Assembly: GCA_903813345.2 (NCBI GenBank)
Contig: CAIIXF020000008.1
Location: 31,708,867-31,768,866 of the forward strand
DNA from: Owenia fusiformis
Taxonomy: Eukaryota > Annelida > Polychaeta > Sabellida > Oweniidae
Reading direction: 5' to 3'
DNA: 60,000 nt
Under the pieces are notes generated by a model that had not been told where the DNA came from, made no database searches, and saw nothing but the letters and a program-made list of their open reading frames with translations. This document shows positions 53,301-60,000 of this stretch, one piece after another (position 1 is the first letter of the stretch; the number at the start of each line of letters is the position of its first letter). A program made the translations under genes and the position numbers.

Positions 53301-56300
53301 AAACAGTGAACCCCGCTTTCCCGAACCCGAGTTTCCAGGATTCACCTCGCATGCCTTCGACTCTTTCTCAAGATTTGGGCCCCGCTTTCCCGAACCCCAG
53401 TTTCCAGGATTCGCCTCGCATGCCTTCGACTCTTTCTCAAGATTAGGGCCCTATATTGTACCCCTACCTTATCATCCTGGTGTCTCGTTTATAACACCCT
53501 TATTGTATTTTGTTTACCACCAATGAAGGTGAGCAATACAGTACCTCTTGGGTATATCCCGTATATATACGGTCGTAAGTTACGTAATTAGCCTGGAAGA
53601 AACCCCTCCTTGAAGGATGTGCACTTATACATAGACATAGAAGTACACAACACAGCCTTTTTGTACGAGTTGCGGGCCACTCAGTCAAACACCCTGGAGT
53701 ACTTCACGCAAACAAGCAAATTTAGTCTTGCCTGAACCGGGGATCGAATCCGGGACCTATTGCGTAAGAGGTACATGCGCTACCGCAGAGCTACATGGGT
53801 GGACTTGTAATTACAATGCGAAGTTACTAAAGCATGATAAAAGGTGTATGTGTGGATGGGGAGGGGGGAGGTTTGACCCCCCACTTACCAAAAGCTGGGA
53901 CATGTATACCTTTATATACTCAACCGGCCAAGTATTGAAAAGGTACAAAAGGGAGAAAAAATCCATCAGGTCCATAATTCTACACGTTCAGGTACAAGTT
54001 AAAAAAACGTGTATCTTAGAACTACGGTACGCCTTTATACCAGCGACACACTTTCACGGGTGCGTCTTTACAATGAAACACAATAACGAAAATTGCAACT
54101 TTAGGATCTTGAAAAATATCCTTCCTGGTTAGAATAGGTTTCCACGTACAACTAAAAACACTGTATAAAATAACTATCTATACACCATCAATGCAAATAT
54201 ATGCTTTCGTCCATTCTGATAGCATCTTTCTGTTTCACCTGAAACACAGGGCTTAGAAGAAATGAGATGTCATGGTTTATCATGATGGCTTTCTTCGAGA
54301 ATACATAATGCGGGCCAGGGAATGCGGGGTGCCACATTCATTGCAACACACCTTGCAACAATGTCTTATGAGGGTAATTTCTTATATTGAGAAGTTTATC
54401 ATCTATTGAAATTAAATACTTGTAGCTACAAAAAGCGAATTTGTTTGAGCAGTCCTAGCTCAATATATTATAAATAAAACAATATTTACAACATGGTATC
54501 CTTAGTAGACTATTCAATTTGGAATTTTGAAGCTTAGCCGAACATCAGCATTATAACAAAGATCATCAAAAAAGGATTTTTATCAAAGTTTCCATGCAAA
54601 TGAAGGTGCGAATTCACATTAACAAATTAAGATAAGATCCACAATATGTTATCAAATGGTTAAATGCGCAAAATGTGTAGATATGTTTTCCTTAATAATG
54701 TGTGAGGAGGCCTTTCAGGCAATTTTCGAAAGCGTAGTGAGAACAAGTTTGGTGTAGATGGGAGGGGGATATCTCCCACCTCGGTCTCTTTCTAATGCCT
54801 AGGCCATATATGCACCGGGCGCTGGCCGATGAGTAGTCATCGGCCGATTTCTAAATCAGTTTCGACCAAAATCATGTAATTCAGCAATTTTAGTTACAAA
54901 ACATGAAGGTACATTATGTAAAATTTTGAAGACAATTGGTGTATATTTAACAAAATACCAGCACCAGTCCTGTTACTTTTTTAACACCCTGGACCCTCTG
55001 GAGGTGTTAAAAAACTAATCTGATATACACATAATCACAAGTGAATCATCTATGTATACATCACTCATTTTAATAATGACAATTCTAGATTTTGATTTAT
55101 ATCAAAAGTGTTCAATTCAACAGGTGCATTTGAAATTTGTGAAATGCAATCTGTGTAAGGGTAAGTTATTTTATAAAAGGTAAATGGCATTCTATATAAG
55201 TTGCCCTAGTCATTCCACAGTTCCAGGCGTTATTTTGTGGAGCCCATGTCTTGCCACATCACACGTGGAAATGACTTTGACAAACCTTGGACATCTTTCT
55301 TTCAGTCCATGGACTCTAAAATAACAAGAATTTGCATTGTCGGGAGCGTAAAATTGGTTAATTTGAATGCCGCCTCTTGTATTTTTCATCTGCCTCTTGT
55401 ACACAAAGTTACTGAAACCACTGATATTGTCAGTTATAGTCTCCAAACTTTTGTGGATGGTGTTTGGCAGTAAGTGTTCAGTTGTTAGTGTTCTGCGTTA
55501 ATTGGTCAGTACCTGTAACAAATGGCAGGTGGTGACATTTTGCATGTTAATGTCTTTTTCCCAGTATTACATGCTTTGATGTATATATACAAGCTGTATA
55601 TATGTTCTTTTTCAGAACCTTGGTCTGGTGGAAGAAGGCTGCAGTAACCTGAGGAAACAGATTAGTAACGCAGTAAAGTTTGGCATTCCAGTCGTTGTGG
55701 CTATCAATTCATTCGTGTATGTATATATAGTACTAGTTATCTTATCCTCTGCACCTTATGAACAAAAAATAACTTTTTAAATTTTGTTCCTGAATTTTTC
55801 AAAATTGTTTGAATTGGTAATTATCTGTTATTTGCACATTTAATATTAAATAGACTTTGTTAGAATATTGTATATTTAAGTAAACATTACATGAATATGT
55901 GGTGGATTTTAAAGTTAGAATGCTCTAACCTATCTTAATATGTGTATTTTTGCAATTTTCATATTACAATTATAATATTCAACTTGCAGCACTGATTCCC
56001 CAGCAGAGGTAGCACTTGTGGCTAAGATTTCCAAGGAAGCAGGTGCATTTGATGCTGTTGTGTGTGAGCATTGGGCCAAGGGTGGAGAGGGAGCAGCTGA
56101 TCTGGCTGCGGCTGTTAAGAGAGCATGCGAACAACCAAGCAATTTTAAGTTCCTTTATGACCTCAATGTAAGTAGAATATATTTATATTGATCATATAAC
56201 AGTAGATATGTAATACATATTTCAATTTCATTTGGACAAAACTATGACTTCTAGATTTTGTCTACCTCTGCATTTTAAATGGTTAAACTTTGTTTTTTGA

Positions 56301-59164
56301 TCATTTCACAGTTGCCCATCAATGATTAATTACATAGAAGCATTTGTACAAATTTAAATGGTAAACTTTGGTTTCTGATTGTTTCACAGTTGCCCATCAA
56401 GGATAAGATAGAAACTATAGCCAAGGAGATCTATGGTGCAGATGGTGTGTCATATGAAGAGGAGGCAGAGAAAAAGATTGCTCTATACACAAACCAGGTA
56501 AGTGTGTGCTTATTGATATGGAAATATATTTCTACATGTTGCCCGACTGTCAATTCTTGGCAATGGATTTGGAAAAACTGATTGCCTATTGGGCAATGAG
56601 TGTATTTTTATCCCATCGAACGAAGTTCGGAGGGATATAGGGAACGCCTCCGTCCGTCCGTACGTCCGTCCGTCCGTCCATCCGTCTGTCCGTCCGTCCG
56701 TCCGGGCAATGACTCAAATACCGTTGGCCCGATTTTGTTCATATTTTGTACACATATACCCTATTGGGGTAGAAGTTCTGCTCGAAAGCAGATTTTCAAA
56801 ATGGCCGCTCATTTCAAAATGGCGGCCATTTTAGTGCCGATTTTACAGTAATTTATGTGTAATATGTAAAACTGTAATAGCAATATGTTTTAAATGTAAA
56901 AGAATTATAAAGGACATTAATAATGCTACAAATGTAGATATTAAAGAAGCACATGGCAGCCATCTTGAAAAATGGCGGCCTTTACTCGTCATTTTACGAT
57001 TTTTGCTATAACTCAAAAAATAGTGGAGCGATTTTGTTCATATTTGGTATGTGAATACCATAAGCATTGCACACTGTCTAAAGACACTTTTGGTAGAAGG
57101 CGGCCATTTTGAAAAAAATTTTGAAAAATGGCCGCCATTTTAATGTCTTTTGCTATAACTCGAAAAGTAGTGGAGCGATTTTGTTCATATTTGGTATGTG
57201 AATACTATAAGCATGGCACACTGTCTTATGACACTTTTGGTAGAAGGCGGCCATTTTGAAAAAAATTTTGAAAAATGGCCGTATTTTACTATAACTTGAA
57301 AAGTAGTGAAGTGATTTTGTTCATATTTGGTATGTGAATACTATAAGCATGGCACACTGTCTATTTCTAATGACACTTTTGGTAGACATTTTAACGTATT
57401 TTACTATAACTCGAAAAGTAGTGGAGCGATTTTGTTCATATTTGGTATGTGAATACTATAAGCATGGCACACTGTCTTATGACACTTTTGGTAGAAGGCG
57501 GCCATTTTGAAAAAAATTTTGAAAAATGGCCGTATTTTACTATAACTCGAAAAGTAGTGAAGTGATTTTGTTCATATTTGGTATGTGAATACTATAAGCA
57601 TGGCACACTGTCTATTTCTAATGACACTTTTGGTAGACATTTTAACGTATTTTACTATAACTCGAAAAGTAGTGGAGCGATTTTGTTCATATTTGATATG
57701 TGAATACTTTAAGCATGGCACATTGTCTAATAAAACTTTGGGGAGTAGTCGGCCATTTTGAAAAATGGCCACCATTTTTATGTGTGTTATTTTACAAGTA
57801 CGTGTGCGATTTTTCAAAAATTTTAGAGGTGGCTACTTAAAAGCACATTATTTCTTCTGGTGACAACTTGGCTAGTGAGCAACCATTTTGAAAATGGTGG
57901 CCTTTCTGGTGTGTTGTTTTATGATATTTGCTATTCGTTTGTAAAAATGCCAGCCATTTCTGTTTGATGGGATTCGCTACGCTTTGGCGTTGCCGTTGTT
58001 CTGGTTGTGCCAGTCATGTTTTCAGTCTTAGTTGGAACCCTATTTTAATACTGTAGGTAAATCTTATAATATGAGCCTATATGAATAAAATCCATATTTA
58101 CCACCCTCTAGTTGGTAAATCTTACATGTATGTACAATATAAAGAGCCTATTGGTACATTTTTGTTATTCCAGGGTTTCAGTGGGCTTCCTATTTGCATG
58201 GCGAAGACTCATCTGTCTCTATCAGACAAGCCAGATTGGAAGGGAGCGCCAACAGGATTCACATTGCCCATTCGTGACGTCAGAGCTAGCGTAGGAGCTG
58301 GGTTCATCTTCCCTCTAGTGGGCACTGTAAGAACTAATATTTCAATGTCGACATTTCAAATATCTTTACGAAAACTATAAGCCAACAATGATCAATTAAG
58401 ATCTTGAATTGTCATTTTTATTATTTTATAACTAGTTAGAATTTTTTTAAGTGGATTATTTAATTTGTATTTGCCATTTTCTTAAATTTAATATGATTTG
58501 CCCAGAAATCTTCTACTATTGACAGATTGGAATTTTGTTCAGTTTGCAATCTAGAACTTTGTTTTCAGTTTGCCATTTAGAACTGGCAATACTGGATTTG
58601 AAATGAATGTTCTATGTTATATAGTATTATAGAAAGAATTCATTTCTGTGTCCCAATGTGACATCTATATTTAAAAATACCAAAATATAAAATCACTTTA
58701 ATAATTATTGACGTTAATAGTGTTTATCTTAAAAATGTGTCCTTCCCTTACATATTACAGTTCATCATATTCTTTAAACTTACAGTATCATTTGTAATAA
58801 ATTGGCCTATAATCTGACATATAAAGTAATATTTCATTAATAATGCCTGGGTCACATTTGCTCCCATCCATCGGCCGGCGCCCAGCCGAGTGAGTGTTTT
58901 GTTCAATATTGTATTCAATTTTGAACTCAATCACTCAGGCACTGTAGTGAAAAATCGGAGCAAATGTGACCAAGGCATTGGGTGACATATTAAATGTATC
59001 AAGAATTAGATAAAATCACTGTATTTATTTATTTTTTTTTTTTTTCTATCCCAGATTTTTGTTTCTGATTGCAGATGAGTACAATGCCTGGATTACCCAC
59101 AAGGCCTTGCTTCTATGATATTGATATTGATCCAATCACAGAGCAGATTGTAGGACTATCATAA
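21693..59164 (+). CDS. MTHFD1: Cytosolic C1-tetrahydrofolate synthase (trifunctional), 23 exons
   Basis: MTHFD1 interconverts folate-bound one-carbon units: NADP-dependent methylene-THF dehydrogenase, methenyl-THF cyclohydrolase and ATP-dependent formyl-THF synthetase. Exons: 21693-21727, 26404-26488, 27096-27269, 31244-31320, 33641-33741, 34434-34570, 34881-34992, 40843-41012, 41275-41330, 41630-41708, 42788-42882, 43839-43975, 44205-44434, 44933-45035, 45748-45824, 46084-46224, 46700-46880, 47862-48043, 55616-55716, 55990-56167, 56390-56497, 58174-58326, 59075-59164. All are GT-AG and phase-compatible. The sum is 2802 nt (933 aa; human 935). The start ([12 protein letters not shown]) aligns with the human start and lacks a mitochondrial presequence, which supports MTHFD1 rather than MTHFD1L. 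A serpin gene lies antisense in intron 18. Several exons are flanked by duplicated splice sites. Confidence 0.96.
21728..23258. other. MTHFD1 intron 1, first part: no gene
   Basis: This is A/T-rich. An ETS-like ACCGGAAG next to a GCCATTTT word lies at about 21997-22012, compatible with a promoter or enhancer position but unproven. The phrase GCTAGAGACTCGAGTAAC occurs at about 22217 and again at about 23164, so part of the interval is repeat-derived. No coding exon is visible. Confidence 0.4.
23259..24938. mobile_element. hAT-like non-autonomous element, copy 1 (with nested insertion)
   Basis: Ends CAGAGGTGGCG and CGCCACCGCTG form terminal inverted repeats of hAT type. The flanks show AGTGCT on both sides as a short target duplication. 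Without the nested 387-bp insert the element is about 1.29 kb and nearly identical to 29676-30972. No transposase frame is present. It lies in MTHFD1 intron 1. Confidence 0.8.
23433..23819. mobile_element. Spy-like MITE inserted at AAA|TTT without target duplication
   Basis: It begins GGACGATTCTCGG and ends CCGAGAATCATCC; the 23-bp ends are inverted repeats with one mismatch. The paralogous site at about 29844-29850 reads GATCAAATTTATAATT, which is exactly the left flank (..AAA) joined to the right flank (TTT..). No base is gained or lost. The interior is an approximate head-to-tail dimer, with GAAATATTACCCAAATTAAA and GAAGCAGGGATAA each occurring twice about 190 bp apart. Confidence 0.8.
25535..25740 (-). 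mobile_element. tRNA-derived SINE, third type
   Basis: The minus strand has an A-box-like GTCGTAGAGCA and a B-box-like GGGTTTGATTCC, about 40 bp apart. The downstream body has no coding potential. It differs in sequence from the SINEs at 11012 and 20940. Confidence 0.55.
25745..26105. repeat. Repeat rich in GGAAC / GTTCC words
   Basis: The two outer thirds are dense in GGAAC, TTCCG and CCGAACCG in opposite orientations (for example GTTCCGATCC near 25768 and CCGTTCCGAAATTG near 26043). This suggests long degenerate inverted ends of a MITE. The middle is unrelated A/T-rich sequence. The boundaries are approximate. Confidence 0.4.
27325..27750. repeat. Degenerate minisatellite, about 33-bp unit
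   Basis: About a dozen units carry the core ACTCCATCCCCAAATAT plus TTTTCCCAGACAG. Frames stay open on both strands only because of the repeat composition. It lies in MTHFD1 intron 3, shortly after the exon 3 donor. Confidence 0.75.
27760..29257. other. MTHFD1 intron 3, no recognisable feature
   Basis: A/T-rich sequence with a C homopolymer run at about 28567-28582. No coding exon or clear repeat family was recognised. Confidence 0.4.
29258..31187. mobile_element. TA-flanked (Tc1/mariner-type) MITE containing a hAT-like insertion
   Basis: Ends CAGGGTGTCAAAAAACAA and its inverted counterpart TTGTTTTTTGACACCCTG, each next to TA, start inverted repeats of roughly 100 bp that also share AATTTAATTCTGGAGTTAC / GTAACTCCAGAATTAAATT. 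The hAT-like copy at 29676-30972 has inserted inside. No transposase is present. Confidence 0.75.
29676..30972. mobile_element. hAT-like non-autonomous element, copy 2
   Basis: It has the same ends as copy 1 (CAGAGGTGGCG, CGCCACCGCTG) and is about 1.3 kb. The flanking TGAAG on both sides looks like a 5-bp target duplication. It lacks the nested Spy-like MITE and therefore serves as its empty site. Confidence 0.8.
31370..32881 (+). mobile_element. Internally deleted LINE with 2A-like motif and 13-bp target duplications
   Basis: ATTAAAGCAAGTG occurs at 31370-31382 and 32869-32881 and brackets the insertion, which ends in a poly(A) run at about 32852-32868 (AATAAA upstream at 32833). The frame 31806-32579 encodes hydrophobic segments, then [10 protein letters not shown] (a 2A-like ribosome-skipping motif), then the start of an endonuclease-like domain ([13 protein letters not shown]). 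The rest of the endonuclease and all of the reverse transcriptase are missing. The 5' end has a direct repeat ACTAGAGGCCTTGTG. It lies in MTHFD1 intron 4. Confidence 0.85.
33339..33529. mobile_element. Dispersed MITE, CAGTAAAACCTGT family
   Basis: Terminal inverted repeats CAGTAAAACCTGT and ACAGGTTTTACTG bound about 190 bp. Internal words GAACACCTTCTAATCTGAAC and GGGAATACCTG(T) are shared with the other family members. It lies in MTHFD1 intron 4. Confidence 0.7.
35322..37692 (+). repeat. MTHFD1: Tandem array of partial MTHFD1 exon 8, first block (18 units of exactly 131 bp)
   Basis: Units start at 35344 and every 131 bp to 37571. Each holds a 3' splice site (ACTTGTAG or ACTTTTAG), then about 108 bp matching exon 8 from the codon after SIP through GGVG, then ATGATAATACTATAG, which puts an in-frame stop into every copy and removes the exon's 3' end and donor. 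Variants are limited: GCCACT/GCCAGT/GCCACA at the second codon, CAG or CAA, CTGGTTGGTGAT or CTCGTTGGAGAT, GGGCAT or GGGCCT. Units 12-15 alternate as near-identical 262-bp pairs. The array is non-coding as it stands. Confidence 0.97.
37693..40440. mobile_element. Hairpin-headed element with a large internal satellite, inserted in the exon array
   Basis: It starts with the hairpin TGTCACCAC-CAAAAA-GTGGTGACA and ends GGTGGTGACATTTTGTC...TTAATGCCTTG. Neighbouring array units show the unoccupied site GGTTTTACTTTTAG; the element sits between two T's with no target duplication. About 18 units of roughly 125-170 bp fill the inside, with core words AAATCATCTACATGTTCTCA, GATTTGACATTTGACCTTCA and TCTCAAGGTCAAAA. 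Shorter relatives are at 44660, 49530, 52430 and 55437. No open reading frame is present. Confidence 0.75.
40441..41012 (+). repeat. MTHFD1: Exon 8 array, second block (three partial units plus the authentic exon)
   Basis: Units start at 40450, 40581, 40712 and 40843, again at 131-bp spacing. The last continues past GGGCCTATGA into ACTGTAGCTATG and ends at a GTAATT donor (41013). It is therefore the only unit that encodes the complete exon (through [12 protein letters not shown] and the lysine before the intron). Confidence 0.95.
41630..59164 (+). CDS. MTHFD1: MTHFD1 exons 10-23: formyltetrahydrofolate synthetase domain
   Basis: Exon 12 begins with the ATP-binding loop [15 protein letters not shown] (about residues 376-390). 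Exon 13 has [19 protein letters not shown] and [12 protein letters not shown]. Exon 14 ends TITWQR, exon 16 has [11 protein letters not shown], exon 17 has [19 protein letters not shown], exon 18 has [15 protein letters not shown], and exon 22 has [13 protein letters not shown]. Exon 23 ends [16 protein letters not shown] and stops at 59162. Residues are close to vertebrate MTHFD1 throughout, with no gaps. A possible extra 24-nt microexon precedes exon 12 (see separate entry). Confidence 0.95.
41711..42441. repeat. Nine-copy 81-bp tandem array just after the MTHFD1 exon 10 donor
   Basis: The unit contains CATGTTAATAGATCATTCA, CTACAACCTCTGTAAGTGG and CGATCTGAGTGAAACGC. It starts within 6 bases of the exon 10 donor (GTATGT at 41709). 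Eight of nine units contain TCTGTAAGTGG, a strong 5' splice-site-like sequence; the first unit has GTAAATGG. Because 81 is divisible by three, a 251-codon frame stays open, but it is out of phase with exon 10 and has no protein-like features. Confidence 0.9.
42917..43010 (+). pseudogene. MTHFD1: Duplicated MTHFD1 exon 11 lacking a splice acceptor
   Basis: This repeats exon 11 from its TATGGGTCAAAGAAAGC point through VVVTG with two or three base changes, and ends in its own donor GTGAGT. No pyrimidine tract or AG precedes it. Reading through from exon 11 meets TAA at once. It is a tandem duplication of about 129 bp. Confidence 0.85.
43216..43239 (+). other. MTHFD1: Candidate 24-nt in-frame microexon of MTHFD1
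   Basis: It has a long T tract plus TCTAG acceptor upstream and a GTATGT donor downstream. Length 24 and phase 2/2 match the flanking exons 11 and 12 exactly. Inclusion would insert eight residues (EPELYEDC) between the conserved VVVTG and [11 protein letters not shown]. The main reconstruction omits it because the human protein has no such insert. Confidence 0.4.
44660..44812. repeat. Hairpin-headed repeat, short copy
   Basis: The head TCATCACCACAAGTGGTGACA is followed by TATTGTTATGGTCTCTGA, matching the start of the element at 37693. It ends TGTAACAAATGGCAG...TGTGCC without an internal satellite. Confidence 0.65.
45850..45985. repeat. G/C-run repeat fragment in MTHFD1 intron 15
   Basis: This shares AATTCTTTCAAAATCATGCA and the flanking G and C runs with 7325-7480. 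It is non-coding. Confidence 0.45.
46327..46505. mobile_element. Dispersed MITE, CAGTAAAACCTGT family
   Basis: It starts CAGTAAAACCTGTATATCC. The other end is GATAAGACAGGCTTTTTAC, partly decayed. The interior has the AATCTGAACACTTTTGGCTC block of the family. It lies in MTHFD1 intron 16. Confidence 0.6.
47190..47612 (+). mobile_element. 5'-truncated LINE, reverse-transcriptase C-terminus and 3' UTR
   Basis: A frame from about 47192 reads [19 protein letters not shown], then [13 protein letters not shown] and [11 protein letters not shown], then stop at about 47380. This is the usual C-terminal region of CR1-like LINEs. An A/T-rich 3' UTR ends in an ATTGAATTGAATTGAA short-repeat tail, typical of LINEs without poly(A). 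It lies in MTHFD1 intron 17. Confidence 0.75.
48576..51044 (-). CDS. Secreted inhibitory-type serpin with acidic-repeat and basic C-terminal extension
   Basis: Two exons, 51044-49946 and 49492-48576, are joined in phase, giving 671 aa; ordinary serpins are about 380-420 aa. A signal peptide ([18 protein letters not shown]) precedes the serpin fold, with NALYFKGLW and RLPYA-type blocks. The hinge [11 protein letters not shown] predicts an inhibitor. Counting from the hinge places the scissile bond at Thr-Ser (FRTT/S). The fold closes with [10 protein letters not shown] and [10 protein letters not shown]. An extension of about 215 aa follows: two ~70-aa repeats starting VVPDERTI, heptad repeats VDPDDRG, then a Lys/Arg-rich tail. 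The gene lies antisense in MTHFD1 intron 18. GTAAGA overlaps the stop codon and GTAAGT follows it within 10 bases, so a further downstream exon cannot be excluded. Confidence 0.88.
51634..52234 (-). repeat. Promoter-plus-first-exon-like cassette, copy 2 (inverted relative to 887-1507)
   Basis: This is the reverse complement of the cassette at 887-1507, including the fold-back palindrome (51634-51795). Its short frame contains [17 protein letters not shown] and NTNRN and is followed by a GTGAGT donor-like site. Substitutions against copy 1 are moderate. Confidence 0.6.
52430..52470. repeat. Isolated hairpin head of the TGTCACCAC family
   Basis: A perfect ATGTCACCAC-CACAA-GTGGTGACAT stem-loop as at 37693 and 44660, followed by unrelated sequence. 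Confidence 0.6.
52560..53300. other. MTHFD1 intron 18, no recognisable feature
   Basis: A/T-rich sequence without convincing coding frames or repeat families. Confidence 0.4.
53311..53448 (+). repeat. Two-copy GC-rich repeat of about 66 bp
   Basis: CCCGCTTTCCCGAACCC, GTTTCCAGGATTC and CCTCGCATGCCTTCGACTC occur twice in tandem. The enclosing frame ([18 protein letters not shown] twice) is open, but no start context or splice sites support a gene. Confidence 0.6.
53495..53805 (-). mobile_element. tRNA-derived SINE, copy 2
   Basis: Same family and orientation as 11012-11340: shared body word CTTGGGTATATCCCGTATA and a minus-strand tRNA-like head with B-box GGATTCGATCC. Confidence 0.75.
53810..55430. 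other. MTHFD1 intron 18, no gene recognised
   Basis: Mixed A/T-rich sequence. A fragment at about 54760-54860 has palindromic ATCGGCCGAT-type words. No conserved coding block was seen. Confidence 0.4.
55437..55562. repeat. Repeat of the TGTCACCAC family, head missing
   Basis: It begins TTATAGTCTCC and ends AACAAATGGCAGGTGGTGACA then TTTTGCATGTTAATG, matching the ends of the 37693 and 44660 copies. A similar headless piece is at about 49530-49640. It lies about 55 bases upstream of the MTHFD1 exon 19 acceptor. Confidence 0.6.
56272..56405 (+). repeat. MTHFD1: Duplicated splice acceptor of MTHFD1 exon 21
   Basis: TTTAAATGG(T)TAAACTTTG, TTTCTGAT-like and TTTCACAGTTGCCCATCAA occur twice, with acceptors at 56311 and 56389. 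The upstream copy retains only about 13 bases of exon 21 before diverging (ATGATTAATTAC) and has no donor. Confidence 0.85.
56615..57997 (+). mobile_element. Hairpin-ended element with internal tandem repeats, copy 2
   Basis: The left end is a hairpin, TATCCC-AT-CGAAC-GAA-GTTCG-GA-GGGATA, then a CCGT microsatellite (56647-56704). About five repeats with TTTTGTTCATATTTGGTATG and GGCGGCCATTTTGAAAA follow. The right end has GGGATTC and the hairpin GC-T-ACGC-TTTG-GCGT-T-GC. It is related to 15048-15892 on the opposite strand and lies in MTHFD1 intron 21. Confidence 0.65.
58842..58979. mobile_element. 138-bp MITE with 23-bp inverted ends
   Basis: AATGCCTGGGTCACATTTGC and GCAAATGTGACCAAGGCATT are inverted repeats with one mismatch. 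A GC-rich palindrome (CGGCCGGCG region) sits near the left end. It lies in MTHFD1 intron 22. Confidence 0.75.
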
Positions 59165-59800
59165 CAAGAATCATGATGCATTCTGGGAATAAAGACCCTA
59201 CATTACACATCACATTATCATTACACATTGTTCATGTGTTTGAAGATGTTGTTGCTCAAAAATGTGCCTTATGTTTAAATGATACAATTTTTAAGTGTTG
59301 CCAAAATCAATACATGTATTTAATGATGTTTTGGGAATCATGAACACGCTCAAGGAGGATTGGCGCCCAGAATGCAATCTCGATATTTTCCAACAATGAA
59401 GCCGATAATGAAGTATGTGGAAATCAAACAGCCAGCATATTTTACTCCAGAATTTGGATTGCAAGATTCGGTCTTATTCCAATTCCATTTTCTATATTGA
59501 TATCGATCAAGGTCAAGGTCGAATATTGAGTTGCATCCCGGGACTTGCGTCCTTTGGCCAATCCTCCTTGAACACTCTTATGGATGGTGTGAGATGTAAT
59601 AGTGCCAATTGACAATTATGAAAATAATGGTTCAGTATTGTTATTGATATGTGATATTTAAGCAATGACTTTGTCTCTACATTCAATACAAAGAAAAATA
59701 GATTTCATACAAGAATATGTTAGAATTTGTTTTGTAATCATGATTGCTCAGTGTCATATTTTTTATAACGTTCTTATGTTGAATCAGGTATTACTAGATA
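59165..59800 (+). other. MTHFD1: MTHFD1 3' UTR and flank
   Basis: An AATAAA at 59188-59193 lies 24 bases after the stop and could act as an early poly(A) signal. A 14-bp perfect inverted repeat (TCAAGGAGGATTGG at 59350, CCAATCCTCCTTGA at 59558) brackets about 220 bp, perhaps a MITE or an RNA stem in a longer UTR. Another fragment of the CAGTAAAACC family starts at 59980. Confidence 0.5.
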
Positions 59801-60000
59801 AACCTGTTTTAGTTTAATGCAACATGACATAATTGTATGAAAGGATGTAAAAGATGTTATCGATAAAATTATGAAATGATTATTAAATACAATGAATAGA
59901 TCGATGATGAACAAATGTGTTAAGTTGGTTTAATATAACTCCGGTGAATGCAGTACGTTATTATGAACACTGTTCTATTGCAGTAAAACCTTTTAAGTGG

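Noticed and set aside
53197-53526. 109-aa frame with two [17 protein letters not shown] repeats
   Set aside because: Could be an exon, but no start context, splice signals or homologous family support it; kept only as a two-copy repeat.

Overview
The window is nuclear DNA of a metazoan, most likely a marine invertebrate (lophotrochozoan or invertebrate deuterostome; I cannot resolve the phylum). It is AT-rich and intron-dense, with GT-AG introns, and is full of short dispersed repeats, tRNA-derived SINEs, LINE fragments, MITE-like DNA transposons and tandem arrays.

Layout. 1-5966: LINE remnants, an inverted-repeat cassette, a ~340-bp tandem repeat and a small intact von Willebrand A-domain reading frame. 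5967-20025 (minus): CMTR1, the mRNA cap 2'-O-ribose methyltransferase. I reconstructed 21 exons whose coding lengths sum to 2595 nt (864 codons plus stop). 20026-21692: the short space between divergently transcribed genes, holding a SINE and presumably both promoters. 21693-59164 (plus): MTHFD1, the cytosolic trifunctional C1-tetrahydrofolate synthase. I reconstructed 23 exons summing to 2802 nt (933 codons plus stop), from first methionine to stop. A two-exon serpin with an unusual acidic/basic C-terminal extension lies antisense inside MTHFD1 intron 18 (48576-51044). 59165-60000 is the MTHFD1 3' UTR and flank.

The most unusual property is a recurring one: in both housekeeping genes, splice-site regions have been tandemly amplified. 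MTHFD1 exon 8 is preceded by 21 partial copies of itself (131-bp period, each with a 3' splice site). CMTR1 exon 14 is preceded by a ten-copy 105-bp array, each copy carrying its 3' splice site. CMTR1 exon 8 and MTHFD1 exon 21 each have one upstream copy of their 3' splice site. MTHFD1 exon 11 has one downstream copy with a donor, and the exon 10 donor is followed by an array bearing eight GTAAGT motifs. In every case the extra sites lie on the intron side of the functional exon, so the coding sequence survives.

The introns also hold informative mobile elements. A ~387-bp MITE sits exactly between AAA and TTT with no target duplication, as known for Spy transposons, and a paralogous copy of its host element gives the empty site. 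An internally deleted LINE carries a 2A-like motif, a poly(A) tail and 13-bp target duplications. Two families end in hairpins and contain internal minisatellites; one has inserted into the exon array at a T|T site without a target duplication, resembling Helentron-associated elements. CMTR1 consumes S-adenosylmethionine and MTHFD1 feeds one-carbon units toward it, so the divergent pair is also functionally suggestive.
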